A DNA stretch of 64,000 bases from Cloeon dipterum (GCF_949628265.1 NC_088786.1:29781681-29845680), one strand, 5' to 3'; shown: positions 13,341 through 27,100, numbered from the stretch's first letter. Program-made: numbers and translations. The notes: generated by a model from the sequence alone, not told the origin.

Positions 13341-16300
13341 TTCTCTCCAAGTTCTAAATCACAATTTTACCTCCTTCGTCCAAATTGGACAGCCAAACAG
13401 GATTTGTGTGTCTGGGTATTTAGAGGAACAAAAGCAAACGAGGCGAGATTCGTTCTCCGTGACACAGCCAAACCGGAAACGATTCATTTTCATTTGCTCG
13501 GCGTCGCTATTGCCTTTTGAGCTGCCGAGCGGCCCCTTTTGGTTGCATTCCAGTTGACGAAAATTTCCATTTTCGGACGCTACTCAGCACAGGTGGATTT
13601 TTTGTTTGAACAGGTGCGAGCGCCGCCGTCAAGAGCAGGGAATTTGGATCGGCGGAAAAACTCGGCGCTCGCGCTGAAATCGCATATATGTGACGAGTTA
13701 ATGGGATGCGTGTATTCAGCCGCTTGTCGTTTTGCACAATTGCGTGGTCGAGAGCGAGAGGAAGACCGCCGGTGTCGCCGAGCAACAAACCAGAGTCAGT
13801 GGGCATGAAATTTCAAAACGCTGCAAGCTCTGCCGCCACAACCAGCAACCAGCGGTAGTTGCTTTGCACTTTTATTGTTTTGTTCAGCAGCACGCTACTA
13901 ATGAACTAACTATAGTGGGATGGCAACTAGTTAGAAGTTTGTTAGGCGCATTTCACGATGGAAAGAGATGGTTTTTAAAAGTTGACATAATAATAAGTTT
14001 GTGTAGGAGAAGCATGAGGTTTCTAAATTATCAGGACAAAAAGAAAAACGAAGCATAATCAAATATATTATTTTTTCTCCCTCGTTCATCATATCTATAA
14101 TGGATAAAAATTCAGCAGACAAAATATTTTCCAATGTGACCCTTGAATAATTAAATAATATATGGTTTCGTATGATATCAATATTTAAACAATTCGACTG
14201 TTTCAAAAAATAAATAAATAAAAGGGGCATTGTTATTGTGCGCTTTGACAGTATGAGCCGATATTTCGAGTTCTTTCTCCAAGGAGTAAAAGAGGCATCA
14301 TCAATTTGTCTCATTGCCGTTGATGTAAAATTCCAGTTCTATTTCAAAAGCATTCCACATAGCGAGCATTGCACAAATATTAGCCAAAAACGACACCAGT
14401 CCTTTAAATTAATTCCCCACCTCAATGTCAAATTTCAAAGGAGAGCCCTGCGCTTCTTACTTCAAAGGCACTCAGCCACCAAAGACGCAATTTCGCAAAG
14501 TTCTCTTCCTTAAAAGGAAATGAACAACATGAAAGGAATTAGCACAATCACGCACGCACGTCGTAATTTATGCGCAGAATATGTGTATTTTTCCTTTCGC
14601 CACTTCCACTCCCTCTTCACAATTAGCGATCAATTCACTGCAAATTACCGATCAATCAATCACTGTCCCGTCTGAATGAATTGCGCGATCAGCAATTAGA
14701 AGTAGTTGTCGTTACATTGCCCATACGAGTGAAATTACGCTAAAACGTAGATGGCCGGCTCGTAAATTCGTTTGCCACATCTCCGGGCTGTCATAAAATG
14801 CAGTAATGGCGCGATTTAAAAGTCGTAAGTAACCAGCCTTTTTTGTCGCCGGGCCATAAGTTAACAGAAAAAGAATTATGATCACCAGGTTCCGAGTTTC
14901 TTCGCTACAAATTAACTTACACAGCGAAATATGACTTTGTCTCTTGTCAATATCCGCGCCTATAGATTCACACCATTCAAAAAGGCTTAAAAGGCAGTTT
15001 TCTTCGAATAAAATCGGGGCGTCGCCGCTCAATATACATTCGGGATTACGAGGCACCAAGTCATCCTAATCGGAGGTGGCGTGTCACTCTCGTCATTTTT
15101 CTTTTTTTCCGAAAGCTGCCATTAAACTGTCCTTTTCGTTGTGATGCTGCACTTGCCGTGGGCGTTGCATCCCGCATGTTTTATTATTTTTTTATTCTCT
15201 TTGATTCCAAAGGCAGGCCCACGCCTCAATTATTGAGTTAATGCTATGCTTGCACCTCGCAGCACACACACCTTTGTTTAACTCTCGCTTTATTATTTGT
15301 GTTTAACCTATTGCGTGATCTTCTTATATCTGTCAGAACAATAAGTGAAATGATACCCTCGCTACTGATGCGCTATTTAATGCTCATTATGTGCAAGGTT
15401 GGTCGTTGTGCAATGAGATCAGTGTGATCGTTGGAACTGCGAAAGGCTTCGGATACAAGCAAGTTTAAAAATTAAATTTAAAGGGAGGCCACGTCTGCAT
15501 TATGAAGACTTCTATAATCGAACGTTTTTCTGCGGAAGAAAGGAGTGGAAGCTGGCCAAACACACACAATTTTCTTAGAGGTGCACAACATGCCTTGGGT
15601 AACTCAATCCAAACGCTTTTGCGTTTAGTTTTTAGGAATAAAGTGCTCATTTTTAATAACGAGAGAAGTTTAAAATAAGAGCGAGTATACTTCGAGTGTA
15701 AAATAAATTAATTTGTATGTCTCTTTGTTGCTCCAGATAAAATCCATAGAAACCGACATGAATAGCTAGCATGATCAAATGAGGAACCACAGGAACCGCA
15801 ACAATTCCTTTTTCTAACTCAACCAAATAAAAAATGCACAATAGCTGTGTTGAGCCACAAATTTCATCATCTTTTGTTTCCGCTTGAGTTTCACTGAGTT
15901 GTCGTAATTGTAGCTAACTTTTCTTGGGTTCATTAAATCGAATAATATCTGTGCAGGCCCGAGAACAATCTAGGAAAACCTCCGTCTGCAGATAACTTCC
16001 TCCGACTAATTGCAATGAAACAGCTAAGTGTATAATTTTCTCTTTTACGCGCAGTTAATTTTTTCCATGTTTCAAATCGAAAAATCCGATGATTACAAAG
16101 AGGAAGTGGAATCTTCGTCGTAAAGACAAAACTGCAGAATGATTAATATGAACTGTTTCCTGCTTTTAAACCCTTTAGCTCATAGATAATAACGAGCCGT
16201 GATTTCCGAAGTGAATCGATGCACGTGTGACACGTCTATTTCGAGAAAATTCGACTCAAAGGGTTAAGTTAATTTCGGTGCCTTCCTGCGCGAAGAAGAC

Positions 16301-19300
16301 CCTCGACAAATAACTCTCCTATTTTTAACAGACGAGGGACGAGGCAATTTTCTCTTCAGAGCCAAATCGAGCGGCACTGAGACCGAGAATCCGTATTTTT
16401 CATTTCAATGCCCGTCATTGCACATCCTGTGCGCGAAGAAGAGGGACCAGTTGAGCATTGGATATGAGCGTACATATAAAGCCACCCGTACTATGCAGAT
16501 CGGCCATCTGATATACGCACCAGAGGATGCTACTCATCGAATTACCCGCAGCCTTCTACTTGTTGTGCTGCTCGTTGCTCGGCATAATTTGCGTCTCGAT
16601 TCAGTCAGCTCCGACACCGACACGAAACGCCTGTTTGCTCGCGAAAGCATATTAAACGCGTCTCGTGGAATTATATAAGAAATTAACCATTGACAGCGGC
16701 GTGAATTGTTTTCAACCGAGTTCACTCGCGTGAAAGCTCGCGTCTGATTTTCTATCTAACTTGTTGAGTGGTGCACGCTTCTCGTTTTGAAATGAGAATG
16801 ATCGTGTTGGTGTCAGGTGTAACAATGTTTTGACTCCTGACTTTCGAGATGGTGAAAATGGCGTACTTTTAATAAAAATCAGAAAAGTATGACAAAAGAT
16901 TTGTCACGTTTAAAAATAAAACAAACTGAAGCGGCTGAGCGTTAAAATATGCACTGAACTACCGTCAAAGAGAGGGTTTCGGACTGATTGGAATGGAAAG
17001 CTTTATCCAAATGTTCCAGTCCTTAACCTGCGATTGACCATCTGTTTCGCGAACGATTGTTGATTTCAGCTCTATTCCGAAGTGGGCTTAGAGATTGGAG
17101 AGGCATTTTAAAAGATGCTTATGCAATATTCCACATTTAATGGATTAGACATATCCATTTTCTATAATTAAAAAAATCAAAAATCAAAACAAAACTAGTA
17201 AAAAGTGTGAACGCGTAGGAGAAAATGCGATCGCACCTGGCAACTGGAAATCCAATTAATGATATGCATGCGTATCTTGTTCAATGTCAACCTCAACAAC
17301 CATATATCAATTACTGCAATTGAAGATTAGTTTACAAACCGGACAAGTGTATATTTTGTTATTAAGAAAAGGCTTTTGCATAAGGCTTTTGTTATTCAAG
17401 CATTTTTTTTTCAGAGTAACACGATCTGCAACGGACTCTTACATTATTGGTAAAACCTCGTCTAGTTGCGGAATTGATATCCGCGTTGGGCAATTTATCC
17501 ATCTGTACTTAATGAGGCAAAATATTTGTCTGCAGATTGCAATCGTTTCTCAGTCAATGCCATGTTTTTCAGCAGTCCCAATTAATACCTTGAAACCCGT
17601 CTTTGAGACTTTCAAGATTGATCAGTGAGTTTCGTAGTAGAGTAATGTAATATTTTACACATCGTTTCATTTTAGAGATTGAGTTGCCTGATTGATTTAA
17701 TGAATAGTGACCGGTTAACGCTGCGGTGTGGGAACAAACAGTCAGTATTAGTGTCCGGATATTAATCACCACACGCGGCTGCTGTTGGGAAAACCAACAA
17801 AAACAACATTATTTTGCCTCTTTTGGCCGCCTGATTTGAATTATAATTGTGGACGGCTTTCTTTGAAGGTTTGAGAATTTATATGCTCATAAATCGATGA
17901 TACCTCTTTAGGATTTGTTTTGATTGGGAGCAGCGCTTAACGCTTGTTATAATTATTATGTGAAAATTATTGAATTGGCCGTCGTAAATTTACAAAAGCT
18001 AATTTAGATTTGCGCAAGGCACGTGTGAGAGTTAAATTTATTGCAAAAATGTTTTTATCAGTTGGAGAGTCGTAATAGTCCCATAAAGAGCTCGGGAAAA
18101 GCTGAAAAGCCGATCAGAGATCAATACTTCAGCACAATCCAGCAGCAGACGTCTGGCACTTCATCCTTTGATCTGCGAGTTCGTGCATGGTCTGAAAAGT
18201 CTCCAACTGACAGACAATAGCCATAAAAATGTGTTCAAGTCAATGGTTCTTTATTATAATTCCCTTCTCGCTCGCACTATATACTAAACGTCGGAATCTG
18301 GCGTCGAAAACGCTCGACTGATTCCAGACTAGGCAAAGGAGGAAGTCTGTTGCTTCACCAGCCGATTTACGCGGTGCATTTTCACTGGAAACAGCAGTTA
18401 GTTAGTCGGTGGCTTGGTGCACTTTTTATTCCACTTCAGCCGCGATTCCGCGCCAGTGAGCGCAACTAGTGTCTGCCTTATGTTTTCCACCTTTGGAAGC
18501 TCGGCCAACACCGGACTGGATCGCAATGAATGTGACGCGACTGGTTTTCAACGACAAAATAGTAATAAGTCATCGGAGCCTCTGGCGTCTTGCTTGCAAT
18601 TTGTTTTGCGCTACACAGTGAAGCGACTATTTACCCTCTCTTGCGTGAATCTTGCACGAGATAATATTGGGTTTTGTCTAAAAAAGTCATTTTTAAACCG
18701 CATAATTTGTTCAGCATAGAGTTTCTTTTCTTTGCAGGGGATTAAATTAATCTAAAATATTCTGAATTAAAAAACTTAGCAGTGTAGAGTAGAGCTGTAT
18801 AGATAATGTTCTGGTGTAGGTATCTCATTTCTAAGCTTGATTAGATTATATCAAGGATTATTAGAATGAAATGAATGATGCGTAAGGGATTTGGATTTAA
18901 ATATAGACAATGATAATGTGTATTCAGCATGACAAGTCAAACGCATAGTTAACTCAGAAAAGTCAAACGTTAACTCAATTATTCGCGTGAATGACAAAAA
19001 TTTACAAAAAGGTGACATCAGAACCTTTTTACAAATAAAAGTTATTTGTTTTATATAGTATTTAGAAGTTCAGATAATAACATCTGGCCATCAACCTATT
19101 TATGGAAATTGTCTTAGATTTTTATGGCCCTTCTCTACCATAAAGAACTGAAATGGAGATTAAAAATCAATCACAGCCACGGCTGTAAAAATTTTCGCGC
19201 CTTTTACGTCCTGAGATTTTCGCAATGTGCGAAAAGCAATTAGTCCGATCGCGCTGATGGAGTGCGAGCCTTTTTTATTAGTTTATTGCCGGCGGTTGTG

Positions 19301-22089
19301 CCACTAAATAAAATGATTAGACTCTCTGCTACTAATTAACCAAAAGGTGTTGAAATTCAGGCAACTCTCCTTTTTGGGCAGACACACCGAACTTTGCTCA
19401 GAGAGGCCGATCAATACCGCCGTCTCATGTGACTCACTCAACCACTCGTGCTTCGTTTCGTTCCACCCCTTAAAAATTCATCACGCAAGCTACGAATTTG
19501 CAATGAAACGTACTTTGAAGCGGCAACACGAGACTCACTGGTCATTAAAAAAATGCGGACGAAATAAAAGTTTATGGCTTGTTTGCAATTTCCAGGACAG
19601 TTTTACCTTGTGTAAAGCGAGATGCCACCAAAAAACTTAGTGGGGTCTCTCGTGTGCATTTCATCGCATTAAATTCGTAGGGAAAAAATCCAGAAAGGGA
19701 ATGTTTTAATTGTGCATGACTATAATTTATGGTTTTCGTATTAAATCGGCTGTTTAAAAATGAAGCCGTTTGAGAGAAATATGTAGAGCAAAAATGTAAA
19801 AATAAACTTGCCATTTCTGCGCCTCTTTTCATTTTCAATTTTCGCAGTCATAATATTTCCTAACAGTTCTAAGAAACATAAACTCTTCTTGAATAAAAAC
19901 AAAATGCGCACTCTCGCAGGGCAATTAGCCGCATATCTCCACGTGCACAACCTTTTTCGCAAAATACACAGCTCTCTTGACTATTTACTATTTTTTTACG
20001 GCGTTGATTTAATTTCAAAGATTAATTATTCGCCTTTCTAGAGCATAGCAAGCGACGGTAATTGACCATGCGAGTAGGCAAGCTTTTAATACGAAACGAG
20101 AAAAACATTCATCTTTGCACAACGCGGCAATCTCTCGGAGCGAAACTGCTGAAATAGCCGAGGAATTCCTGAACACCAAACGAAGCGCGCCTTTTGCGCT
20201 CAATATTTCACAACGCCTCAGCCAGTCCTTGGGGCCACCTGCGGCCACATCTGGTGGCCTACGGCCTCCTAGCTGCCCACTAGGGCTCCAAAGGTGCGGC
20301 AAACGGGCCTCAAAGGACAACCCACCCCGTGAAGGGTTGCTTTCGGCGGAAATGCGAGGCAGCTGGTGTCAGCTGGCGGGAGTGGTTCAGGTGTTTGTGC
20401 GGTGAGGTTGTAACTCTGGTGACGCAACCTGAACCTGTCATCTGGCGCGGGATAACACGCAAGGCGCACCGCATCATCCAGATTAAGTCATTTTTATGGT
20501 AATTTCCCGCATTGAAACGTAGCTTTCTTTCAGGTGGCATTCCATGCGGCAGCGATTTGATAACTATTTCTGGGTAATCCACGCAAAGCCAAAATAACAA
20601 CGAAAAATAATAAATAGATTCTTTGAATATTTTTTTAAAATAATTCCTTCTTATCCTATCGATAAATTCAGACACGAGTGTAAATATAAAACACAACTCA
20701 ACATTAAAATTACACTTCTTCCTGGCTTGAAGCAATTTTGACTTCAATCAAACTAGTGCCGATTCCTAAGGCGAAGCGTTTCCCCAGAGATTAGTCTGGC
20801 TGTCTCAACGTCTGGCTGACTGAATGGAGAAAATAACAGTGAGAACGCAGAGCCCACACAAGAAAGAAACAGATTGTCGGCGAGCAGCAGAGGAAAGTTC
20901 ATCGACTGAATGCTCATTCACAGCAGCAACTTTCATCCTCGGATCCTCGAAAGCCATTCATGAATATTGCATCTCACACGGCTCTCCATCCACACATAAT
21001 AAGAAGTGTCATTATTTCTTTACCAGAGATCCACTTCCATAAATTTGCATTTCGGCACTTTATTGGCCGCCGCACCTGAAGACTTGTTGTTTACTTTGAT
21101 ATTGTTTTCCCTTGGACGTAAATCTACCAGAAAGTGGGCTACGTTGATTTGCGAGAATTTTCAGCCGTAAGAAAATGTTTTGAATTGCCTTTGATTTCCA
21201 TGGGAGAGCTATAAAGACTTTCTCAACTTGTTAAAATTTGAACTGGATGAAAACTTAAATATTTTAAGTGTCAATGTTAACGTTGGTTAAACAATGATCA
21301 TATGGGAATATTATTATCACCGTTGATAAAGGCTCATCTGATTTATCAACTTGAGTGCCGTAAAACTTGTAATAGCATGCTTCAAGTTAAAAACATCAGT
21401 TCGGCGCCGCCATGTCCGTGTATCGACTTATACAGGGAGCCGGCTTAGATCAGAGAGCACAATTTTGTAACAATTGAGTATCTTTTAATGGTATTACAAG
21501 CTGAACTGATGTTAAACAACCTTTTATTTAGTTCCTTGTGTGTTAGACTTTAGACTGATGTCGTTTGGCTCACAAGTATGTATGCATTTTAACAACATCA
21601 AACTATTGAACATTGCAAATTAGTTATTTGATACAAGGCATTCAAAGCGTGTTGCAATCAAAAGCAAAACAGTAAGTTGGTGATTTGTTGCCGCAAAAAT
21701 TACGAAGCCGCAACAGAAAATGTGTCGCTGCGCACTAGAACTATTAAATTAACGTGTCGCATTCATGATAACCTTCAGGAGATAGCCGAAGAGTGAAGTT
21801 CGGCAGAACCGAAAAAATTAACCGTGTGGCTGCCGATAAGCAGGCAATAACAAAAGAGCGAGTGGCCGTGACTTCGCAGCTGCTCTATTGATTTTCCTGT
21901 GCAGAATCTCGGCTGCAGACCAAGGTTGCCCGTCGCTTGTCACGCCAAATTACTTTCCGATCGGTCGGTCCAGCCCGAAATTTCGGCGCCGACAGGGCCG
22001 AATTCGAAGAGGTGTGTGTATAAATACACGGTTTAGATATCAGGGCCTTACCTGACAGCGACGCGAACCGAAGTGTCCTCGTCTGCCAT
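309..22089 (-). CDS. KIF21: KIF21-like kinesin-4 motor with C-terminal WD40 domain (3' end beyond the window)
   Basis: Plus-end-directed, slow kinesin-4 family motor that in animals restrains microtubule growth and works in axons and dendrites. Coding exons, 5' to 3' on the minus strand: 22052-22089, 6004-6226, 5607-5834, 5389-5552, 5007-5334, 4622-4950, 4375-4566, 3636-4272, 3057-3526, 2686-2887, 2467-2631, 2095-2267, 1874-2041, 931-1090, 707-812, 309-645. All junctions are GT-AG and phase-consistent, giving about 1306 residues so far. Motor domain is about residues 8-375: P-loop GQTGSGKT at 86-93, switch I SSRSH near 216-220, switch II DLAGSE at 259-264, and the neck entry [12 protein letters not shown] near 347-358. 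A long coiled coil follows (about 390-1000), with an acidic [16 protein letters not shown] stretch. WD40 blades begin near residue 1165 ([39 protein letters not shown]). Gene order and exon joins match vertebrate KIF21A/B throughout. The linker before the WD40 domain is shorter than in human. About 300 residues of WD40 propeller must lie left of position 1. Confidence 0.95.
2632..2685 (-). other. KIF21: 54-nt intron of KIF21 without in-frame stop
   Basis: The donor is AGA|GTAAGG and the acceptor CCTCAG|GAG. The intron is 54 nt, a multiple of three, and reads through in frame as 18 codons ([18 protein letters not shown]). Splicing it out gives [21 protein letters not shown], which aligns without gap to the human KIF21A segment [21 protein letters not shown] (recalled, not searched). 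This is why I call it an intron rather than exon. Two neighbouring introns (5335-5388 and 5553-5606) are also 54 nt but contain in-frame stops. Confidence 0.8.
11142..11156. repeat. Poly-G run, 15 nt
   Basis: Uninterrupted run of 15 G preceded by CACC and followed by CAGATG, inside KIF21 intron 1. The true length may differ because homopolymers of this size are prone to sequencing error. Confidence 0.9.
13272..13347. repeat. CT dinucleotide microsatellite (about 76 bp)
   Basis: Near-perfect (CT)n with two TTCT interruptions close to the 3' end. On the minus strand, the sense strand of KIF21, it reads (GA)n, a potential GAGA-factor type binding tract and a probable polymorphic locus. Confidence 0.95.
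22052..22089 (-). other. KIF21: KIF21 first coding exon (13 codons)
   Basis: Too short for any ORF scan. Read on the minus strand it gives ATG then [12 protein letters not shown] and the first two bases (AG) of an Arg codon, followed by the donor GTAAGG. Exon 2 starts with A right after a TTGTTGCAG acceptor, completing Arg and continuing IRPQIAREL. This restores the kinesin N-terminal strand VRVAVRIRPQ. No competing in-frame Met with this motif is visible between 6.2 and 22 kb. The upstream sequence (22090 to about 22400) is GC- and CpG-rich, and the promoter is probably there, but I cannot place the transcription start. Confidence 0.9.
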
Positions 22090-24183
22090 GTTGTTGTTCC
22101 TTTTAGCAGCTGTTGTCCGTCCTGTGCGATGTCCTCATCGTCTGGGCACTGTCCGAGGGTGTCCGGCGATCGTCGGCGCCGCCAAATCGGTCCAAAATAC
22201 AACTCAAACGGCGAAAGAAAAGAAAACAACTGCTCGTGGCTGCGACACCTGCCTCTCTGCAGAGTCTGAGACGTCTGAGACTCTCCGGTGGCGTTGCGCG
22301 TGCGCCAAATGCAGATAATGCTTCACGAGAGCGAATGAGAGTGAAGAGTACAGAATGGAGCGGTGGTAGGAAACAACTTCCAGAGTTATTGAACTGCACG
22401 AGATTCCAGGTATAAAATATTAAATTCCCGTAATATTAATTCATCCAGGAAAATTCGTTTGAATGATGTAATGTTGCAGTGCTTCATGTTTTAAAATTTG
22501 CATTTTTCGTAATCACTTTTGAATCAATCAGAAATTTTTTTCATACTTTGCCACATAATATCAGTAAAATTCAGAATTAATTGGTCAATATCAAAAATAT
22601 TTTATTATTCAGTATGAACTAAGTGTCTAATATTAATTATTTCTAAACAATTATGAACAAAAAAATCAATTTTATAATTTTAAATTTGTAGATAATCATA
22701 GATGCAAAACTAATTTTAATTTGAACTAGATTTATATCGAGTTAAAGCTTCATCATTTTCCTCGCTCGCGCTTATTTTCTCTCAAAAGTGAGGTGGCAGT
22801 CGCGGAGTGGCGGCCTGCTGGCTGCCTGAGCAAAATAAAAATTCGAAAACTGCCGAGACTTGCAGGGGCCAACCGTGAAGCGCCTTTAGCACAACGCCCT
22901 GTTAATTTTATTCGTAGCCTGAAACGATTGTTAAAATGCCAACGTCAGTATAATATAGCAGCGGCAAGTTATAGTGACTCAGAGGCTACATTTTCAGCTG
23001 AAAAACGCTGGACAAATGACACGAGAAACGGTATAGTTATAATTGTGTAGCTCTTCCCATTTACGGACATAAAATTATTGAGAGAGCTCTCCGCAAAAAT
23101 AATTGTCAAATATATTATGCCAATTAAAGTTTTATTAATTTTGTTTATTTTAGGGCAAAATTTTTTGTATCACAAGCCTGGGAGTGTGTTTTATACAAAA
23201 AGATTGATTTTTTGTTTGTTTGTAGGATTTTATTTAAATTTTTACATGGTTTTTTTGCTAAAAAAAACACTTACAAATGATTCGGTTGGAAATCATAAAT
23301 GAGCATAAATTACAAAAAGCTTGTGCCGATTGTAATTTGAGTAATATGTATTATATCCGGTTTCAAAATTCAAAACACAGCATGTGTGGTTGCAATATGT
23401 GACGCGAGAGTATCTTAAAGACGTGATATAATGATATTTAATTTCTATCAGAAATACTACCTTATTAAAATGAAAATTGATATATTTGCAAAATATCCGG
23501 GAATATTAAATTAATAAAAAATTAATTAGAACGTGCAAAGACAATATATTTATCACCTTGGACTTCTTCATGTAAACCAAGTTTTGCTGTTAATTTTATA
23601 CTGTTTCTAAATAAATTATATCGTCGAAATTCCTTGTTGTAAGAAAAGGGCAACAATTAATTAGCCAATGAAATTTTTGGTGATTTAAACAGTCGAAAAA
23701 TCGGCAAAATTAAATTGGAGATTGGAGTTCTTAACAGATTTACGTCAAACTGTAAAGAAACTTTTTTTGTCAAAGTATGATAAAGAATAAAGGCGGCTGC
23801 CATGGCATCCATTTCATTATTTTTTATTGAGATTTTGAAAAAAGCATGACGTAAGACGTGTTAGGCCATGACGTTCGTATTCGCTAGTGCCTAGTGCTAA
23901 TTTAGTTAATTTTTCCCTCCCGCTAAATACCCTTGCAGAGAAGTCGAGGTTATCACGAGGCGCATGCGTGCAAGACAACGACGAGACGCGCCCCCTTTTT
24001 TTCACCGCAGAGGAACACTAGATCAGGTGTCGCGAGTGAGCGGTGAGCGATTGCGTCTCGGCCCGGTTATCTTTGACGTACAGTTTGGATGAGTCCTGAT
24101 GAGTTGATAAGGGCCAGGACGCCCCTGAAGAGCGTCACCGTATCACGTGGCTTGTGATAAGAGAGCGAAAATGGCCGCCTGAC
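22090..24183. other. Divergent intergenic region between KIF21 and EFCAB14
   Basis: The two genes are head-to-head, with start codons 2.1 kb apart. The first 300 bases are GC- and CpG-rich (KIF21 5' UTR/promoter side), followed by an AT-rich middle (22400-23850). A GC-richer stretch (23900-24180) leads into the EFCAB14 5' UTR. No TATA box with correctly spaced Inr could be chosen with confidence and no gene is visible. Confidence 0.6.
24171..24182 (+). promoter_or_regulatory. Minimal upstream ORF (ATG GCC GCC TGA) ahead of EFCAB14 isoform 1
   Basis: A three-codon uORF in strong context (GAAAATGG) whose stop codon ends one base before the isoform 1 ATG at 24184, itself in a weaker context (TGACATGC). 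If the 5' UTR includes it, most ribosomes would meet this uORF first and would need reinitiation or leaky scanning to make the protein. Transcript extent here is inferred, not seen. Confidence 0.45.
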
Positions 24184-27100
24184 ATGCAGAACAACAACAA
24201 GGAGGCCTTCCAGCTGCTGCCCGCCTCCGCGGCCGCCTCCGACTCGGACTCCTCGCAAGTGGCCGAGTTCACATTGCCCCCAGCTCCCAGAACCCGCAGG
24301 AAGGTTCGAAGGTGAGTTATTTTACGATCCTGCAATGCAGCGTGCTGTTAGCGGATTTTGCACGTTGTGCAGCGATTGCTCCACACTTAGCACGCTTTGG
24401 AAATTCACGCACTGCTCATGCTTGTTTGCTGTGAGTAAATAAGAGCTTGTTGTTGGTTGGGCTGTATGGTGTATGGCCAGATAAGGCTATAGAAAAGAGG
24501 TCTCATTTTTTTCTTGTATTGCTCTGTAGGTAAAGGCATTGCATTGATTAATCATGCTTAAAACAATTAAAATAGTATAAATTTAAATTTTTAAAATTAA
24601 AACTTAAAATTAATACATTTTCGAAGTTCGAAATGAAATTTTTGCAGATATTTTAGTTTAATTAAGAAGCCAGAAAATCAGGTTATATAATACGGACAGT
24701 TTTAGAAAATATATTCATCTGAATTGCGACCATTCGTCCTTCAAGGATGCATCATAATCACATAATGTAAAATACTGCTAATCTGTATTACCAGTATGTA
24801 CTACCTAGCATTTCTATTTTAGCGCCGGGAAAATCGTATTGTGAGTTTGCGAAATTGCGTGTTGGAGAACAGAAACAAACTCTGTTCAAGTCAACAACAC
24901 GATGTTTTTATTTTTAGAACGTGTTTTGCTTGAAGTCCAAATAGAGTTCAACATAGAACACACACCTTTATTGCCTATTTTTTCCTTATTTTTTATCTGT
25001 ATCTAATTTGATATATTCTATTTTTCATAATATAACAACAACTGTAAACCCAATAGCATAAAATATTGTATTTTTTATTATATTTGTGTGTTTTCTTATT
25101 ATACAGGTGCGATAAAATCCTAAAAGTATTTAACTAAAAATTGGTTTTGACGTATCGTTTATTAGATTCAACCGACGAATTAAAATTTGTTTTGCATGAT
25201 TTTGAGTATTTTTTTTTATCAACCTGATATGTTTGAAATCTCTATGCCACTATTTCTCAGTTTTTCGTACAATTCCTGTATTGACGTGAGTTAACATTTT
25301 CCTTGTTAACATCGAATAATCCAATTGAATAGCTTCTATTTCAAATAAAACATTGAGGTTTTTAGATTTTTTAATTTTACTAATTTATTTAAAACCTCCC
25401 ATAACTCACAACTGACGTAACAACATTTTTAATCATAATAAATTAAATACACAAAAAATAATATTGTATAGCCACTCTAATTGACATTAATATTTGTATT
25501 CCTCCTCAAACATTATAGAAAATGTTTGGTAACGCAGAAAAGATTTCTGTATGAAATCAAATAGCTCAAATTTATCAAGGACACGAACTTAATAAAATAT
25601 TGATAAAATTCGTGACGTGGAAAACTTCATTGTTTGCGTCTCTTCAATAAATCAAATTTGTATATTAAGTGCTCTAGTTTATCATATTTTCCAGTCTCCG
25701 TGATCAATAATGATTCACATTGATTCGTGGGCAGAACACTTAAAACGACCTTGTCGCTGATGCTTGAAGCATTTCTTTGCTTGGTTGACTCGTTTCACAC
25801 GTTTCCAGTTGTACCACACGTTGCTACAAATCGAAATGAAATAAAAAAATGATCGTGAATGAAATGTTGAACAATCGCATCATTTCGCATTTCTCGACTC
25901 ACCTTGCTACCCTTACTCATCGTCCTGAAAAATGAGACTGCACAACTCGCATTTTAATCATTTTGATGCATTACAAATATTAATTAATTTATTTTGACTT
26001 TTTCGTAAAAAATAAACTGTTTGAAATTATGCACTAATTTAATATCAAAAAGACATTCTCATTTTTATCTTCCAAATATTTTTTCACCAGCCTTTTGGTT
26101 TGACAGTTTTTGGGAAAATGTTTCAGGCGCGCGAGGGGTCGTGGCTCATCTCGAGAGCGGAATGGAATCTGCTGCTGCTGGGTCCCTTCAGGCCGAGGAT
26201 GGCCCGTCGGCCTGGCAGTTTGCCTGGTGGTGGGGTGGATGCTGGCCATCTCGTGGGTTGCCCTGGTCGCCCACGGCGATGTCGCCAGTCTCGACGTCAA
26301 GTTCAAATCAGGTTCAGTTGAAACAACTCTTTGTCTCGCCACTTGCGCCTTTCTTTTTAACCATTTGACATCGTTGTGCCTTTTGTTAGTGGAAAACACG
26401 GCCAACTAATTGAATGCAGATTTGCATCGTGACTGACTAGAATTTTTAAAATTCAAAGGCGTTCTTATTGACCGTAAGCCGTAATTCAAGAGAACTCGTG
26501 TGTGGTAGATGAAATTATGTCAGTTACATTTATAGTCAATAAATGGAAGGTAATTTTATTTATTTAAACTTACAATTAGTTTGAGTCCAAGATTATTGTC
26601 AGGGTTTAGTCATGTAAAGGAAGACGCAAGCGCTGCTTATGCGAGAAGGGAATGTTTGTTCGTTTATTCCCTGTCCGGGGGTGAATTTTAGTGGCTCCGT
26701 GAGCCGAGCTCCATATATTCCTTTTTGGTTGAAAGTATTGTTAGTGTTTGTTGATAAATTATTATTATGATCAATTATAAAGAAGACAACTCAACGTCCG
26801 AGAACCTATTTCATCACGCCTTCCCCAATAATAGTATCACTCTCAACAGAGCTCATTATTTATTATGTAAGTAAATATGTGCATGTGGTATATTTTTTAA
26901 CTTAACAGAGAGAGGCGTTTCTGTTGGCATCGGACAAGCCAAAAATAGCGAATATTTTACCAAACAAGTCAGTGACGTGTGTGTTTCATGGAAACAATTT
27001 TCCAAAAAATATTTTAGCACTTAAACAGATGTTCAAATAGTGTAATCCTATTTTAACTTAAATTATGAACTCATTGGAAGGATTTAAATTTAAAAATATC

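Larger units (their letters stand above)
6227..22051 (-). other. KIF21 intron 1 (15.8 kb), non-coding
   Basis: Everything between coding exons 1 and 2 of KIF21. No ORF here shows family motifs, splice partners or length beyond chance on either strand. It holds a G15 run (11142-11156), a long CT microsatellite (13272-13347) and stretches of mixed GC content that could be enhancers. I saw no tRNA, conserved microRNA seed or transposon gene. Its size is out of proportion to the other introns of the gene, which are 53 to about 780 nt. Confidence 0.75.

Noticed and set aside
13071..13520. 149-codon frame with a Ser/Leu repeat
   Set aside because: Produced entirely by the CT microsatellite.
22103..22415. 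Overlapping ~100-codon frames on both strands next to KIF21 exon 1
   Set aside because: GC-rich 5' region of KIF21. The true coding exon is the 38 bp at 22052-22089 in another frame.
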